Notes: generated by a model from the letters alone, not told the origin. DNA of 32,382 nucleotides from Clostridia bacterium (GCA_017632155.1 JAGBRZ010000033.1:1-32382); one strand, 5' to 3'. Numbered from the stretch's first letter, positions 15,275 through 23,236 are shown. Made by a program: numbers and translations.

Positions 15275-16915
15275 TCAGTTCTCTCTTCTCTTTGCAACAA
15301 CTGCAACGCTTGCAAGAGCGATAACAGCGACAACTGCAAATACGAGAGCGGAGTCACCGGTGGGAACGGGATCAGCGGGCTCGGTTACTTCGGGCTCGGT
15401 TACAACGGGATCAAGCTTACCCTCGGGATCGGAGATAATAAGACCCTTGTAGATGTTGATATCCTTGTACTCTGCAACAAGACCCTTGTTGTGGAGGTAG
15501 AAGCCTATGCAAAGCTGGAAGCCGGTCTCATGAGGATAGGGAGTGTTATCGGTAGCCTTGGTGGTGTTGGTCATATCAATCTCATTGTAGTTGACCCACT
15601 TGCCCTCGGTGTTAAGGTAGTAAATGGTAGCCTTGTAGCCGTGCATCTCAACGCGGAAGGTTGCATAACCATCAGCATCGTTTGCAAGATCAGTTACAGG
15701 AACGTACTCCTTACCGGGATCGTTAATGTTTGTGATCTTGGTGGAACCGTGCTCGGTTGCGAAGTTACCGGTGGTGAAGTTACCGTAGATGTTGAAGGCG
15801 TTGTTGAAGGGATGAAGAGTGGGAACTGCGAAGCAGAAGCCGGTGTTCTGAGCGCCGGTCTTTACCTTCCACTCGGTGGTATATCTGGTCTCGGAGTTGA
15901 CCTCGAGGCCTTCAACGATAGAGCCGTAGTAGGTACCTGCAGCGGTGCTGCCGTCCTGCTCAAACTTAATGTAATTCTTGTTTGCGGGATCGGTGGTTAC
16001 TGCGAACTTATTGCCGTTAGCAGCAAGGAAACGAGGTGCGAAGCCGGTATCATTTCTGGAGAAATCAGCTGCGAAGAGGAGATCGCCGGTCTTAGCCTTA
16101 TCATAACCGGTTACAGAAGCACCTTCAACATAATAGTCGGGATAGGTGGGATTCTTAACGGTGTTGCCTTCGTAAACAACAGCATCCTTGATAGTGATAG
16201 ATGCACCCGGGTTGTAGAGGTATGCGGAAAGACCGAAGTTGGGAGCAACCTCAAGAAGGCCGGTGTTGAATGCATCGTACTCGTCGATGTAAACCTTGTT
16301 GATGAATATCTTAACGTTTGCGCCGGTAACTACGAAATCGAGGTCAACAAAACCGTTGGCGTCAACTGCGGAGAGGTACTTTGCATCGGTAACGTAAGCA
16401 TCGCCATAGAAGATGGAACCGATAGACTTACCGCCTGCGCCGTAGCTCATTACGTGACGGATGTTGGGACAACCGTAGTAGCCAACAAGAGATTTGTAAC
16501 CAAGGTCAAGAAGATACTGAGCCTCGGTGTTGGTGGGCATGTTGATGAACACGCCTGCGTTGCCGGAAGCGAGCTTACCGTCGGTATCGGTGTAAGCAAC
16601 TGCCATCTTCATAGAGAAGGTGTAGTTCTTGCCTTCGCCGTAGGTAAGGCCCTTGATTGCGCCGCCCCAGAATGCACGGCCTGCTGCAGTACCTACATAA
16701 GTAACGGTTGCAGACTTACCGTCATCGGAAACGGTGGTGGAGAGAGTTCCGTCGCCCTTAAGCATACAGAAATCTGCGGGAGCATACTTATCGTCGCCCT
16801 TGAAGTTGACTTCATAGAGAACATCGCCTTCCTTAGCGGAAGCGGAGATTCCCATAGCAGCAACAAGCGCGAGGATCATTGTGAGAGAAAGAATTGCGCT
16901 GAGGATCTTTTTCAT
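15275..16915 (-). CDS. Surface protein B with two lectin-like repeats
   Basis: This 546-aa secreted protein is a paralogue of the next gene downstream. The signal peptide (MKKILSAILSLTMILALVAA) is nearly the same. Repeat 1 begins GDVLYEVNFKGDDKYAP and repeat 2 GDLLFAADFSRNDTGFAP; each ends near KDAVVYEGN / KDINIYKG. The C-terminal tail PVPTGDSALVFA plus a hydrophobic stretch and KRREN is almost identical to that of surface protein A. The repeats have diverged more than the two ends. I take 16915 as the start because AAAGGAAT precedes it; the in-frame ATG at 16960 falls on the predicted transcription start. The ligand is unknown; cell-surface glycan binding is plausible. Confidence 0.75.
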   Translation of the reverse strand: MKKILSAILSLTMILALVAAMGISASAKEGDVLYEVNFKGDDKYAPADFCMLKGDGTLSTTVSDDGKSATVTYVGTAAGRAFWGGAIKGLTYGEGKNYTFSMKMAVAYTDTDGKLASGNAGVFINMPTNTEAQYLLDLGYKSLVGYYGCPNIRHVMSYGAGGKSIGSIFYGDAYVTDAKYLSAVDANGFVDLDFVVTGANVKIFINKVYIDEYDAFNTGLLEVAPNFGLSAYLYNPGASITIKDAVVYEGNTVKNPTYPDYYVEGASVTGYDKAKTGDLLFAADFSRNDTGFAPRFLAANGNKFAVTTDPANKNYIKFEQDGSTAAGTYYGSIVEGLEVNSETRYTTEWKVKTGAQNTGFCFAVPTLHPFNNAFNIYGNFTTGNFATEHGSTKITNINDPGKEYVPVTDLANDADGYATFRVEMHGYKATIYYLNTEGKWVNYNEIDMTNTTKATDNTPYPHETGFQLCIGFYLHNKGLVAEYKDINIYKGLIISDPEGKLDPVVTEPEVTEPADPVPTGDSALVFAVVAVIALASVAVVAKRREN

Positions 16916-16932
16916 GATCAGATTCCTTTCAT

Positions 16933-16993
16933 AATTTTCGGCTTTGCCGAATTGATACATAATAATGATACCACTTTTCCGTTATTTTGTCAA
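16933..16993 (-). promoter_or_regulatory. Promoter and leader of surface protein B
   Basis: TTGACA (16993-16988), a 17-base spacer and TATCAT (16970-16965) are followed by the hairpin TTCGGC-TTT-GCCGAA at 16937-16951. It carries the 46-base block shared with surface protein A. Confidence 0.8.
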
Positions 16994-17010
16994 GAGAAAT
17001 CCGGTTTTCC

Positions 17011-17039
17011 TTGACAAATTTGTGTCAATATGATAATAT
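17011..17039 (+). promoter_or_regulatory. Promoter of the sigma-factor operon, divergent
   Basis: TTGACA at 17011-17016, a 17-base spacer and TAATAT at 17034-17039. The TTGACA box is also the left arm of an inverted repeat TTGACA-6-TGTCAA (17011-17028), a possible operator. The -35 box of the surface protein B promoter is only 17 bases away on the other strand. Confidence 0.75.
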
Positions 17040-17094
17040 TTATGTGATATTCAAGTGCAAAATTCCGTTATTAAGGGTGAAAGGAGATTTCAAA

Positions 17095-17646
17095 ATGGAA
17101 GACAAAAAAATCATCGAGCTCTATTTTGCCCGAAACGAATCCGCTATTGCAGAAACCGACCGCAAATATGGCGCATACTGCCGCGCGATCGCATACCGCA
17201 TCCTCGAAGACCGCCTCGACTCGGAGGAGGTCGCAAACGACACATATCTGCGTCTTTGGAACAGCATTCCGCCGCAGAAACCCGATCCGCTCAAACCATA
17301 CGTAGGACGAATTAGCCGCAATCTCGCGCTTGACGCGTATGACACCAAACACGCGCAAAAGCGCAACGGCGTCACTCTCGCTCTTGAGGAGCTCAGCGAA
17401 TGTCTGCCCTCGAACGATGGGCGCGAGATCGGTGAATCCGCCGCTTTGAGTGACGCACTTTCGCGCTTCATTTCGTCGCTTCCCGAGCGCGAGCGTGTCA
17501 TCTTCATCCGCAGATACTTTCACCTTTACCCGATCGCGCAGATAGCAAAAGATCTCGCGCTCAAAGAAAGTACAGTCGCAATGAGCCTCTCCCGCGCCCG
17601 CGTGAAACTTCGCAAATATCTTGAACGGGAGGGCTTTGCGCTATGA
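17095..17646 (+). CDS. ECF-like sigma-70 family RNA polymerase sigma factor
   Basis: This 183-aa regulator directs RNA polymerase to a small regulon. Region 2 is at about residues 8-80 (YCRAIAYRILEDRLDSEEVANDTYLRLWNSIPP, the core-binding and -10 recognition part). Region 4 is at about 125-180 (LPERERVIFIRRYFHLYPIAQIAKDLALKESTVAMSLSRAR..., a helix-turn-helix for the -35 box). The start at 17095 follows AAAGGAGAT; the longer in-frame reading to 16987 would cross the promoter. The gene overlaps the next by four bases (ATGA), the usual coupling of a sigma factor with its anti-sigma partner. Confidence 0.9.
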   Translation: MEDKKIIELYFARNESAIAETDRKYGAYCRAIAYRILEDRLDSEEVANDTYLRLWNSIPPQKPDPLKPYVGRISRNLALDAYDTKHAQKRNGVTLALEELSECLPSNDGREIGESAALSDALSRFISSLPERERVIFIRRYFHLYPIAQIAKDLALKESTVAMSLSRARVKLRKYLEREGFAL

Positions 17647-18272
17647 CGGAAAAAGACATTCTCCGCGCAATGAGCGGAATCGACGCCACACTCATCCTTG
17701 ATACCGAAAGGATCCCGAAAAAAAGCAATTGGCTCAAATGGGCGGGGGTAGCCGCAGGCTTCTGCCTTATCGTCTACCTTGGATTTATGATGAAGATCGC
17801 CTTTACCGGTGCAAGCGCACCGGGCCCCACCAACTTTTATTACGACTCTTTCGCCGAAATGAACGCCGCGATAGGCAAGGATACGCTTTATAATGACGTA
17901 AACACCGCCTTCGCCGAAAGCGAGATTGTCAGCATAAGCATATCCTGCTACGAGGATGAAAACGGCAATGTCGACGTCCGCGACCCGAATCAGCTTAAAG
18001 CCACACTTACGAACGGCGAAATCAAGGTCAGCTACTACATCCTTTTCGGCAGAGATAACGTCAAAAAGAGCTACATCGGCGGCTACGAGGAGCAAAGACT
18101 CCGCCGCGAGATAAACGGTATCACCGTTCACTATGCAAAGATCTATGACGGCTCATATCACAGTCAGGCAAAATTCGTCTGGGGCGGCGATCTCTACGTC
18201 ATCGACGTCACATCAAAAGAAGATATTCACGATATACAAGAATACCTCGACCGAATTTTCAAGGAGGAATGA
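17643..18272 (+). CDS. Putative membrane-anchored anti-sigma factor
   Basis: This 209-aa protein has a cytosolic N-terminus (about 30 residues), one transmembrane helix (about 33-53, WLKWAGVAAGFCLIVYLGFMM region) and an extracellular domain of about 150 residues. The outside part is rich in charged and aromatic residues and ends with a TSKEDIHDIQEYLDRIF helix. No named domain is recognised. Topology and the four-base overlap with the sigma gene suggest it holds the sigma factor until an envelope signal is sensed. The very short N-terminal part is smaller than a typical anti-sigma domain, which weakens the call. Confidence 0.6.
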   Translation: MTEKDILRAMSGIDATLILDTERIPKKSNWLKWAGVAAGFCLIVYLGFMMKIAFTGASAPGPTNFYYDSFAEMNAAIGKDTLYNDVNTAFAESEIVSISISCYEDENGNVDVRDPNQLKATLTNGEIKVSYYILFGRDNVKKSYIGGYEEQRLRREINGITVHYAKIYDGSYHSQAKFVWGGDLYVIDVTSKEDIHDIQEYLDRIFKEE

Positions 18273-18274
18273 AA

Positions 18275-18664
18275 ATGAAAATGAAAAAGAAAATGATAAC
18301 TCTCGCCCTTCTCCTCTCCGCGCTTGTGCTTGAAATACTCCCTTACGGTGCGGTTTGTAATTTTGCAAATCCGGAAGGTCCTCCTCACCGCGTAACATAT
18401 TCATATTTCAGTATGATCCCCTACGGCTATGGCGACTTCGGTCCCCTCATCACCGCAATTCTCACTTGCATAATGCTCATTATCATCGTTATTTCCATAT
18501 TAATTAAGAAGGATTGGAACAAATCCATCAGGGTCATATCCGTCATCGCAACCCTCACATCACTCGCGCCGCTGATGTTTGGAATCAGCAACTTTTCTAT
18601 CGTCGGAGCAATGATTTCGGCCTGCATTCTTGCAGCTTTTGTAATTTCTCGGATAAAAATATAG
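18275..18664 (+). CDS. Small hypothetical membrane protein of the sigma operon
   Basis: This 129-aa protein (MKMKKKMITLALLL) has four hydrophobic segments: a first one that may be a signal anchor, then two around 55-78 and 85-105, and a last one near the C-terminus. There is no recognisable domain. The ATG at 18269 sits directly on the AAGGAGGA ribosome site, so I prefer the ATG at 18275, seven bases after it; 18281 is also possible. It is cotranscribed with the sigma and anti-sigma genes and is followed by a terminator-like hairpin. Confidence 0.6.
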   Translation: MKMKKKMITLALLLSALVLEILPYGAVCNFANPEGPPHRVTYSYFSMIPYGYGDFGPLITAILTCIMLIIIVISILIKKDWNKSIRVISVIATLTSLAPLMFGISNFSIVGAMISACILAAFVISRIKI

Positions 18665-18690
18665 GCTCTGTCATATCAATTATGTTTTAT

Positions 18691-18718
18691 AGGGGAACCC
18701 CCACTTGTGTGTTCCCCT
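18691..18718 (+). terminator. Probable terminator of the sigma-factor operon
   Basis: AGGGGAAC at 18691-18698 pairs with GTTCCCCT at 18711-18718 across a 12-base loop. The T-run after it is short (CTTTGC), so the call is moderate. Confidence 0.55.
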
Positions 18719-18722
18719 CTTT

Positions 18723-18860
18723 GCAAAGCTGCGCTTTGCTAATTCACCCTTCGTGGCGCTTTTAAACTCCCGAAGTATTTCGACCTCTGCGGAGGTCGAC
18801 CACCGCCGCGCGGCGGTGGATCCGCGGTCGCTTTTTGAAAAAAGCGACGCAAAAACTTTC
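18723..18860 (+). repeat. Extragenic hairpin repeat, copy 2
   Basis: Four consecutive inverted repeats: 18723-18729/18733-18739, 18781-18798 (CGACCTC/GAGGTCG), a 20-base palindrome at 18800-18819, and the terminal hairpin GTCGC-TTTTT-GA-AAAAA-GCGAC at 18827-18848. It fills most of the 300-base gap between the sigma operon and the lipoprotein genes. No gene is seen here. Confidence 0.65.
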
Positions 18861-18968
18861 AAATATCAGTTGTTTGGCGTGACATAGGCAAAGTCTAAAA
18901 AATATTCTCACCCAAGCGGAACTTTTTGCCGTTTTCTTCGTCTATATAAGTAAACGGAGGTAATTCAA

Positions 18969-20045
18969 ATGAAAAACAAGCTCTTTTTCCTGATTATTAT
19001 GCTTCTCTCGCTTGCCGCGATAATATCCTGCGGGGAGCCCGAGAAACCCGAAGATCTCGTTTTTGAAGGCGAGAAGAAAATCTTCACCGATTTTGAAGGC
19101 GTTTATCTCGCCCTTGAGGGCGTCGGCGAAACCTCAATATCTGTCACATGGCACAACGACACCGAAGAGGAGATTCTTTTCGGCGAGGGATATTCAATCG
19201 AAATGCTCACCTCAACCGGCGAGTGGACGTCTGTGCAAAAGGACGAAATGTCGGTTCCCGCGATCGCGCTTATGCTTCCCTCGGGTGGTGAGATAAAGAA
19301 AGGCTATTCCTTGAGTGCCTTCGATCTTTCCCGAGTCGGAAAATACCGTCTTCGCTGTGAATTCTGGCACGGCGGGAACACCTACAATACTTGGGTGCAG
19401 TTTGACGTAACCGAAGAAAACACCGCAGAGGTAAACCGCATTCCCGGCGCAGATCTTTCGGTCTTTTCCGATTTTCTCGACCGCGAGGGCTTTGTTGCGG
19501 GAATGAGCCAAGGAAACCTTCTTGACATTGCCGAAAAATACTCAAAGGACCTTGATCCTTCAATCGTCCCCGTGTATTGTCACTATGACGGCGAATTCGG
19601 CGGTGGATGCATGGCTTCGGGCGAGTTATTCGGCTACACGAATGACTATCACGCCGAAGATGGCAAGGTACGATACGCAAATTCTCTTTACACCGCAGTC
19701 GAGATCAAAGGTCTCACCCTTCCGGGCGGCATCACCTTCGATGACAGCGTCGGCGACGCACTCGAGAAGCTCGGCATCGACCGCAACATCTACCAAAAGA
19801 CAGTTATGGAACACAGCAGCACCTCCTATCTCGAAAAATTGCCCCTATACAACGAAAACGGCGTCAGCCTCGTCTTTACAAACTGGGCGATGACACAGCT
19901 CCCCGTTGAAACGCTCTATCACTACGTCATCACCTACACCGAGAAAGTCGGCACCGTCACCCGAACCGTCACCTTCTCCTTTCTCGACGGCAAAAACAAG
20001 CTCGGACAAGTCGGAATAAGCGTTGTTGACGAATATGAGAGGTAA
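18969..20045 (+). CDS. Lipoprotein 1, hypothetical with Ig-like N-terminal domain
   Basis: This 358-aa exported lipoprotein has a signal peptide ending in the lipobox IISC (C21). About residues 40-160 look like a bacterial Ig-like beta domain (TSISVTWHNDTEEEILFGEGYSIE... YRLRCEFWHGGNTYNTWVQFDV), as in Big_14-type domains of Firmicutes lipoproteins. The rest has no recognised domain. GGAGG at 18956-18960 is the ribosome site. It is the first of five adjacent lipoprotein genes and is followed after only three bases by the next. Confidence 0.7.
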   Translation: MKNKLFFLIIMLLSLAAIISCGEPEKPEDLVFEGEKKIFTDFEGVYLALEGVGETSISVTWHNDTEEEILFGEGYSIEMLTSTGEWTSVQKDEMSVPAIALMLPSGGEIKKGYSLSAFDLSRVGKYRLRCEFWHGGNTYNTWVQFDVTEENTAEVNRIPGADLSVFSDFLDREGFVAGMSQGNLLDIAEKYSKDLDPSIVPVYCHYDGEFGGGCMASGELFGYTNDYHAEDGKVRYANSLYTAVEIKGLTLPGGITFDDSVGDALEKLGIDRNIYQKTVMEHSSTSYLEKLPLYNENGVSLVFTNWAMTQLPVETLYHYVITYTEKVGTVTRTVTFSFLDGKNKLGQVGISVVDEYER

Positions 20046-20048
20046 CCT

Positions 20049-20432
20049 ATGAAACGAATTTTAATAATGATCCTCACCCTCGCCGTCTGCTTGCCCGTCC
20101 TTTCGGGTTGCGGTCTGCCGGAGCTTGATGAAAACAGCATCAAAAGGATCGCCGTAACTTCACTTCCCGAAGGATATGAATATTCATTCAAAGGGGATGA
20201 CGCGCAGGCGATCGTTGATTATCTTGAAAGCCTGCATCTGACTCCTTTTTCGGGAATTAATTCCGAGGACGGCATGGCCTGGGTCATATCGATCGAACAT
20301 GAAAACGGGGAAGTCACGACCGTGTATCATTCCTGCAACAAATACATCATGGCAGAGGACGGATCGCTATATGAAATGATCTTCGAGGAAGCAAACCGCT
20401 TTAGCACATTGCTGTATGAATTGGACAACTGA
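20049..20432 (+). CDS. Lipoprotein 2, small hypothetical
   Basis: This 127-aa lipoprotein has signal peptide MKRILIMILTLAVCLPVLSG with cysteine 21. The mature part is a small mixed alpha/beta domain with no recognised family. The signal peptide is close to those of the next two genes while the mature part is unrelated. It begins three bases after the preceding stop, with GAGAGG upstream. Confidence 0.65.
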   Translation: MKRILIMILTLAVCLPVLSGCGLPELDENSIKRIAVTSLPEGYEYSFKGDDAQAIVDYLESLHLTPFSGINSEDGMAWVISIEHENGEVTTVYHSCNKYIMAEDGSLYEMIFEEANRFSTLLYELDN

Positions 20433-20451
20433 CAGTATAAAGGAGAAAAAT

Positions 20452-21174
20452 ATGAAACGAATCCTATTAATTATCCTCACGATCTCCCTCTGCCTCCCCG
20501 CTTTTTCGGGGTGCGCCAAGGAGCCGGATTTTTACGATATTGCGGTCATGCCCGCCCCCGAAGCCGCGCCGGGGCTTTATCAGACCACCTTTCACTTTGA
20601 CAGCTACAAGGAAATGATAAAGGATTTCCGAAAATACGATATATCCAAAAGTTCTTATACTATTCAAAACCTTAAGGCGTTAATGGGCAAGCCTTACACC
20701 GAATTCGTTGACAAAGTCAACTCGGACAGATCTTTTCCTCAACCTATGCTTGACGGAAAACCGATCACTTACCGCAACAAGGAAGGCTTTTCTAACATCA
20801 CCTTTTTAGTCAGCGAGCTTTACGGTCTGCCGTGGATAGCTTACTACCCCGAAGTTTCAACAAATGAAAATCCCTTTATCAAGATTACATATTTGCCCGA
20901 AAGCATTGAAATTAATAATGAGATTTCAGCTTCAGCGGTAATAAAGCAGCTTTCCCCGAATTCCCCAAACGTAAACAACCTCGGCTCTCGCCACAAAAGC
21001 ATTTACGAAAAAGTAATCAAACTCCGCGACCGCGAAGTTACGGCTTTGGTTTGTGAATACAAGGACGATCCGAGAAACAACACGGCATTCGTATACGGCG
21101 ACTTGCTCATAGAGGTAAGAGGCACCACCGAAGTGTGGAACGACGAATGGTTCGCATCGCTTTCATTTGAATAG
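20452..21174 (+). CDS. Lipoprotein 3, hypothetical
   Basis: This 240-aa lipoprotein has a signal peptide with C21. The signal peptide is almost the same as that of lipoprotein 4, differing at one of 21 positions. The mature part contains YQTTFHFDSYKEMIKDFRKYD and FITSELYGLPW-like stretches but no domain I recognise. The true start is the ATG at 20452 behind AAAGGAGAA; the in-frame reading from 20416 lies inside the previous gene. Confidence 0.65.
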   Translation: MKRILLIILTISLCLPAFSGCAKEPDFYDIAVMPAPEAAPGLYQTTFHFDSYKEMIKDFRKYDISKSSYTIQNLKALMGKPYTEFVDKVNSDRSFPQPMLDGKPITYRNKEGFSNITFLVSELYGLPWIAYYPEVSTNENPFIKITYLPESIEINNEISASAVIKQLSPNSPNVNNLGSRHKSIYEKVIKLRDREVTALVCEYKDDPRNNTAFVYGDLLIEVRGTTEVWNDEWFASLSFE

Positions 21175-21184
21175 GAGGCAACTT

Positions 21185-21793
21185 ATGAAACGAATTCTAC
21201 TGATAGTCCTCACAATCTCCCTATGCCTTCCCGCTTTTTCCGGCTGCGGCAAGAAATGCGAGCACAACTGGCAACGAACCGCCAATTTCGATCAGCACAC
21301 CGCGGTTGACAAATGCTCGGTATGCGAGGAAACAAGAATGTATACCGATCCGGATGCCATTTCTGCTGAAGTACAGCTCCCCGCTGTACCCACACTCTTC
21401 CCCTTTGAACCGCCTCATCTTTTTGTTATCGGCAACAAAAATGCCGTTAACGCTTGGAGAGGAACATCTTCCTGGATGGCAGAGGGCGAGGATGGGATCG
21501 CTTCGGGTATCGAATCGGACAGTCCTCACCCACTTGAGTGCAAGGATGATCTTCCCATTCTCGAAATAACGAAAAAGACGACCGTCAACTTGAAATTCGA
21601 AGCCGCGCCGTCAAAGATCACGGTCAAACGGTACAAAGCAAGCACTACCGATTTTGACAACTTCGACGAGCTCACAGTTAGCGGGGGGTCCTTCGAGGCT
21701 AAAACCGGCGATTACGTTTACGAGATAATCGCCTCGTGGAGCTCTCAAGCATACAACGGAACGGTTTATTACGCCTTCCGCACAGAAAAGTGA
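21185..21793 (+). CDS. Lipoprotein 4, hypothetical with zinc-ribbon-like N-terminus
   Basis: This 202-aa lipoprotein has a signal peptide with lipobox C21. Just after the lipid-bearing cysteine follow C-E-H-x-W and C-S-V-C, a spacing like a small metal-binding ribbon. The rest is beta-rich without a known family. AGGAGG (21173-21178), which overlaps the preceding stop codon, decides the start at 21185. Confidence 0.65.
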   Translation: MKRILLIVLTISLCLPAFSGCGKKCEHNWQRTANFDQHTAVDKCSVCEETRMYTDPDAISAEVQLPAVPTLFPFEPPHLFVIGNKNAVNAWRGTSSWMAEGEDGIASGIESDSPHPLECKDDLPILEITKKTTVNLKFEAAPSKITVKRYKASTTDFDNFDELTVSGGSFEAKTGDYVYEIIASWSSQAYNGTVYYAFRTEK

Positions 21794-21800
21794 GGCAAAA

Positions 21801-22307
21801 ATGAAAAAGTTCATCATTCTCTTAATTTCCGCCATCCTTCTTCTCTCATCTTGCGCCTCCCACCCCATCGAGCCCGAGCACGATCTTGAATTCTGGATAA
21901 CTCAAGACGTGGACGATTTCGATTTTTCCTCATATCAGCAAAAATACGGCATCTTCGGAGGCTGGGAATACTACGGCACGGGATACGTCCCCACTCTGGA
22001 CGAAAACGGTCAGCAAGTTGACCCCGAACATTGCGTCATCTACACCGTGACGAATTACCCCGACTATTCAAGCAATTCACTCTGCATCACTCGCATCACG
22101 ATCACAGACCCCGCCGTCAAAGTCTACGGGCTTTCGATGACTTCCACTCACGAAGATATCAGATCCACCATGATCGCCGCCGGCTTCACCGTAACCGAAT
22201 CCGGCACCGCTCTCAAAGCCGAAAAGGACAACCTCCGCTTCACGTTCTCGAAGGATGCCATAACTATCAGCGCAGAGGTGACGAATCATTTCGGGATTAT
22301 CTATTAA
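21801..22307 (+). CDS. Lipoprotein 5, hypothetical
   Basis: This 168-aa lipoprotein has a signal peptide with lipobox LLSSC (C18). The mature part has FDFSSYQQKYGIFGG and a beta-rich end with a VKVYGLSMTSTHEDI segment. That segment recalls a repeat in other Firmicutes lipoproteins where a residue group measures a displacement (TSTHEDIRSTMIAAGFTV). No function is recognised. It begins seven bases after the preceding stop and is the last of the five. Confidence 0.6.
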   Translation: MKKFIILLISAILLLSSCASHPIEPEHDLEFWITQDVDDFDFSSYQQKYGIFGGWEYYGTGYVPTLDENGQQVDPEHCVIYTVTNYPDYSSNSLCITRITITDPAVKVYGLSMTSTHEDIRSTMIAAGFTVTESGTALKAEKDNLRFTFSKDAITISAEVTNHFGIIY

Positions 22308-22320
22308 AAAAGCGCCCTTG

Positions 22321-22348
22321 CAACCAATAGTTGCCGAATAGTTGGTTG
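22321..22348 (+). promoter_or_regulatory. Operator-like repeats before the XRE regulator
   Basis: CAACCAA at 22321-22327 is complementary to TTGGTTG at 22342-22348, which overlaps the -35 box. The sequence AATAGTTG occurs twice, 11 bases apart, at 22326-22333 and 22337-22344. One helical turn between the copies suits a DNA-binding dimer, probably autoregulation. Confidence 0.45.
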
Positions 22349-22374
22349 AAATTTCGCCTCATTTATGATATACT
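22346..22374 (+). promoter_or_regulatory. Promoter of the XRE regulator
   Basis: TTGAAA at 22346-22351, a 17-base spacer and TATACT at 22369-22374, immediately before the ribosome site GGAGGTGAT. Confidence 0.7.
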
Positions 22375-22392
22375 GTACGCGGAGGTGATAAA

Positions 22393-23091
22393 ATGTCATT
22401 GGGTGAAAGAATTAAGGAACAGCGAAAAAGCTGCGGGATGTCGCAGGAAAAGCTCGCCGAGCTTGTCGGTGTCAGCCGTCAGGCAGTTACAAAATGGGAA
22501 ACAGATCAATCCGCGCCGAGCACGGAAAAGCTTTTCAAGCTTGCAGAAATCTTCGGAACTTCCGTCGATCTGCTGATAAAAAACGACGAGCAAAGCACCG
22601 CGACTCCCGCGGAGCAGATCTATTACATGTATAAAATGGAGCAAGAGCAAAAGCGCGCGGAATTCAAGGCGAAGCTGAAAAAGAACCTTATTGTTGCGCT
22701 TTGCATCGCGGCGGGATATTTCCTCTTTTATCTGATCGGCAGATTCATCTGGTGCGATCGCGAGTACTGCACTTTTCTCGCGTGGTTATTCAGCGTGCGC
22801 CCATCGGGCGAGCACAGCTATCTCTACGGTTGGCTACTCAGCAGCAATATGTTCTACATCTCCGCCGCGATCTCGATCCTGCCCTCGCTTTTCGGGAAGC
22901 ATTTGTATTCGATCACAACTTTGAGCGGCTTCACAGTCGGCTTTATCGCAGGCGTGATCTTCGGCCCCAACCCGGGAGACAAGTACGGCCACACCCACTA
23001 CGGCTGGGCGATCTGGGGCGTGATCTTTTTCGCTTCTGTTATCGTTGGGATAGTTCTGGAAATACTTAAAAAACGTGGATTGATCAAATAA
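22393..23091 (+). CDS. XRE-family regulator with C-terminal membrane domain
   Basis: This 232-aa protein combines a helix-turn-helix with a membrane domain. Residues 4-63 are a Cro/C1-type domain (GERIKEQRKSCGMSQEKLAELVGVSRQAVTKWETDQ...). Residues about 65-95 are a charged linker (EQEQKRAEFKAKLKK). The rest holds four or so membrane segments (LIVALCIAAGYFLFYLIG, FYISAAISILPSLF, GFTVGFIAGVIF, AIWGVIFFASVIVGIV). Such fusions are common in Clostridia and are thought to link a membrane state to transcription, but the signal is unknown. It has its own promoter and a perfect ribosome site. Confidence 0.85.
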   Translation: MSLGERIKEQRKSCGMSQEKLAELVGVSRQAVTKWETDQSAPSTEKLFKLAEIFGTSVDLLIKNDEQSTATPAEQIYYMYKMEQEQKRAEFKAKLKKNLIVALCIAAGYFLFYLIGRFIWCDREYCTFLAWLFSVRPSGEHSYLYGWLLSSNMFYISAAISILPSLFGKHLYSITTLSGFTVGFIAGVIFGPNPGDKYGHTHYGWAIWGVIFFASVIVGIVLEILKKRGLIK

Positions 23092-23102
23092 TCAGTACAT
23101 AT

Positions 23103-23130
23103 AAAACCGATGCCAAAGGGCATCGGTTTT
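23103..23130. terminator. Terminator after the XRE regulator
   Basis: A perfect 12-bp stem (23103-23114 with 23119-23130) ends in TTTT on the plus strand and, on the minus strand, also in TTTT. It lies 11 bases after the stop codon. Confidence 0.75.
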
Positions 23131-23236
23131 GACGTTATATGATTATTAATTTTATTCTCGCCCTCCCGCATACGGGGGGGGGGAGGGTATAGAGCGGTGC
23201 GCGATATTGAATTATCCAAATGCAAAATATAAAAAA

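Noticed and set aside
16915..16960. An earlier in-frame start for surface protein B at 16960, giving a 15-residue extension.
   Set aside because: The ATG coincides with the predicted transcription start and lies 46 bases from the real ribosome site; the signal peptide begins at 16915.
13556..17014. Two open frames of more than 500 aa antisense to the surface proteins.
   Set aside because: Same cause: strong codon bias in the real genes, which have signal peptides, promoters and terminators on the other strand.
18922..18950. A promoter for the lipoprotein array (TATAAG near 18945).
   Set aside because: No acceptable -35 box stands at the right distance, so it is not listed as a feature.
23174..23183. 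A run of ten G as a possible phase-variation tract.
   Set aside because: It lies in non-coding DNA, not in a promoter spacer or a gene, so slippage would have no visible effect. Its exact length may also be an assembly matter.
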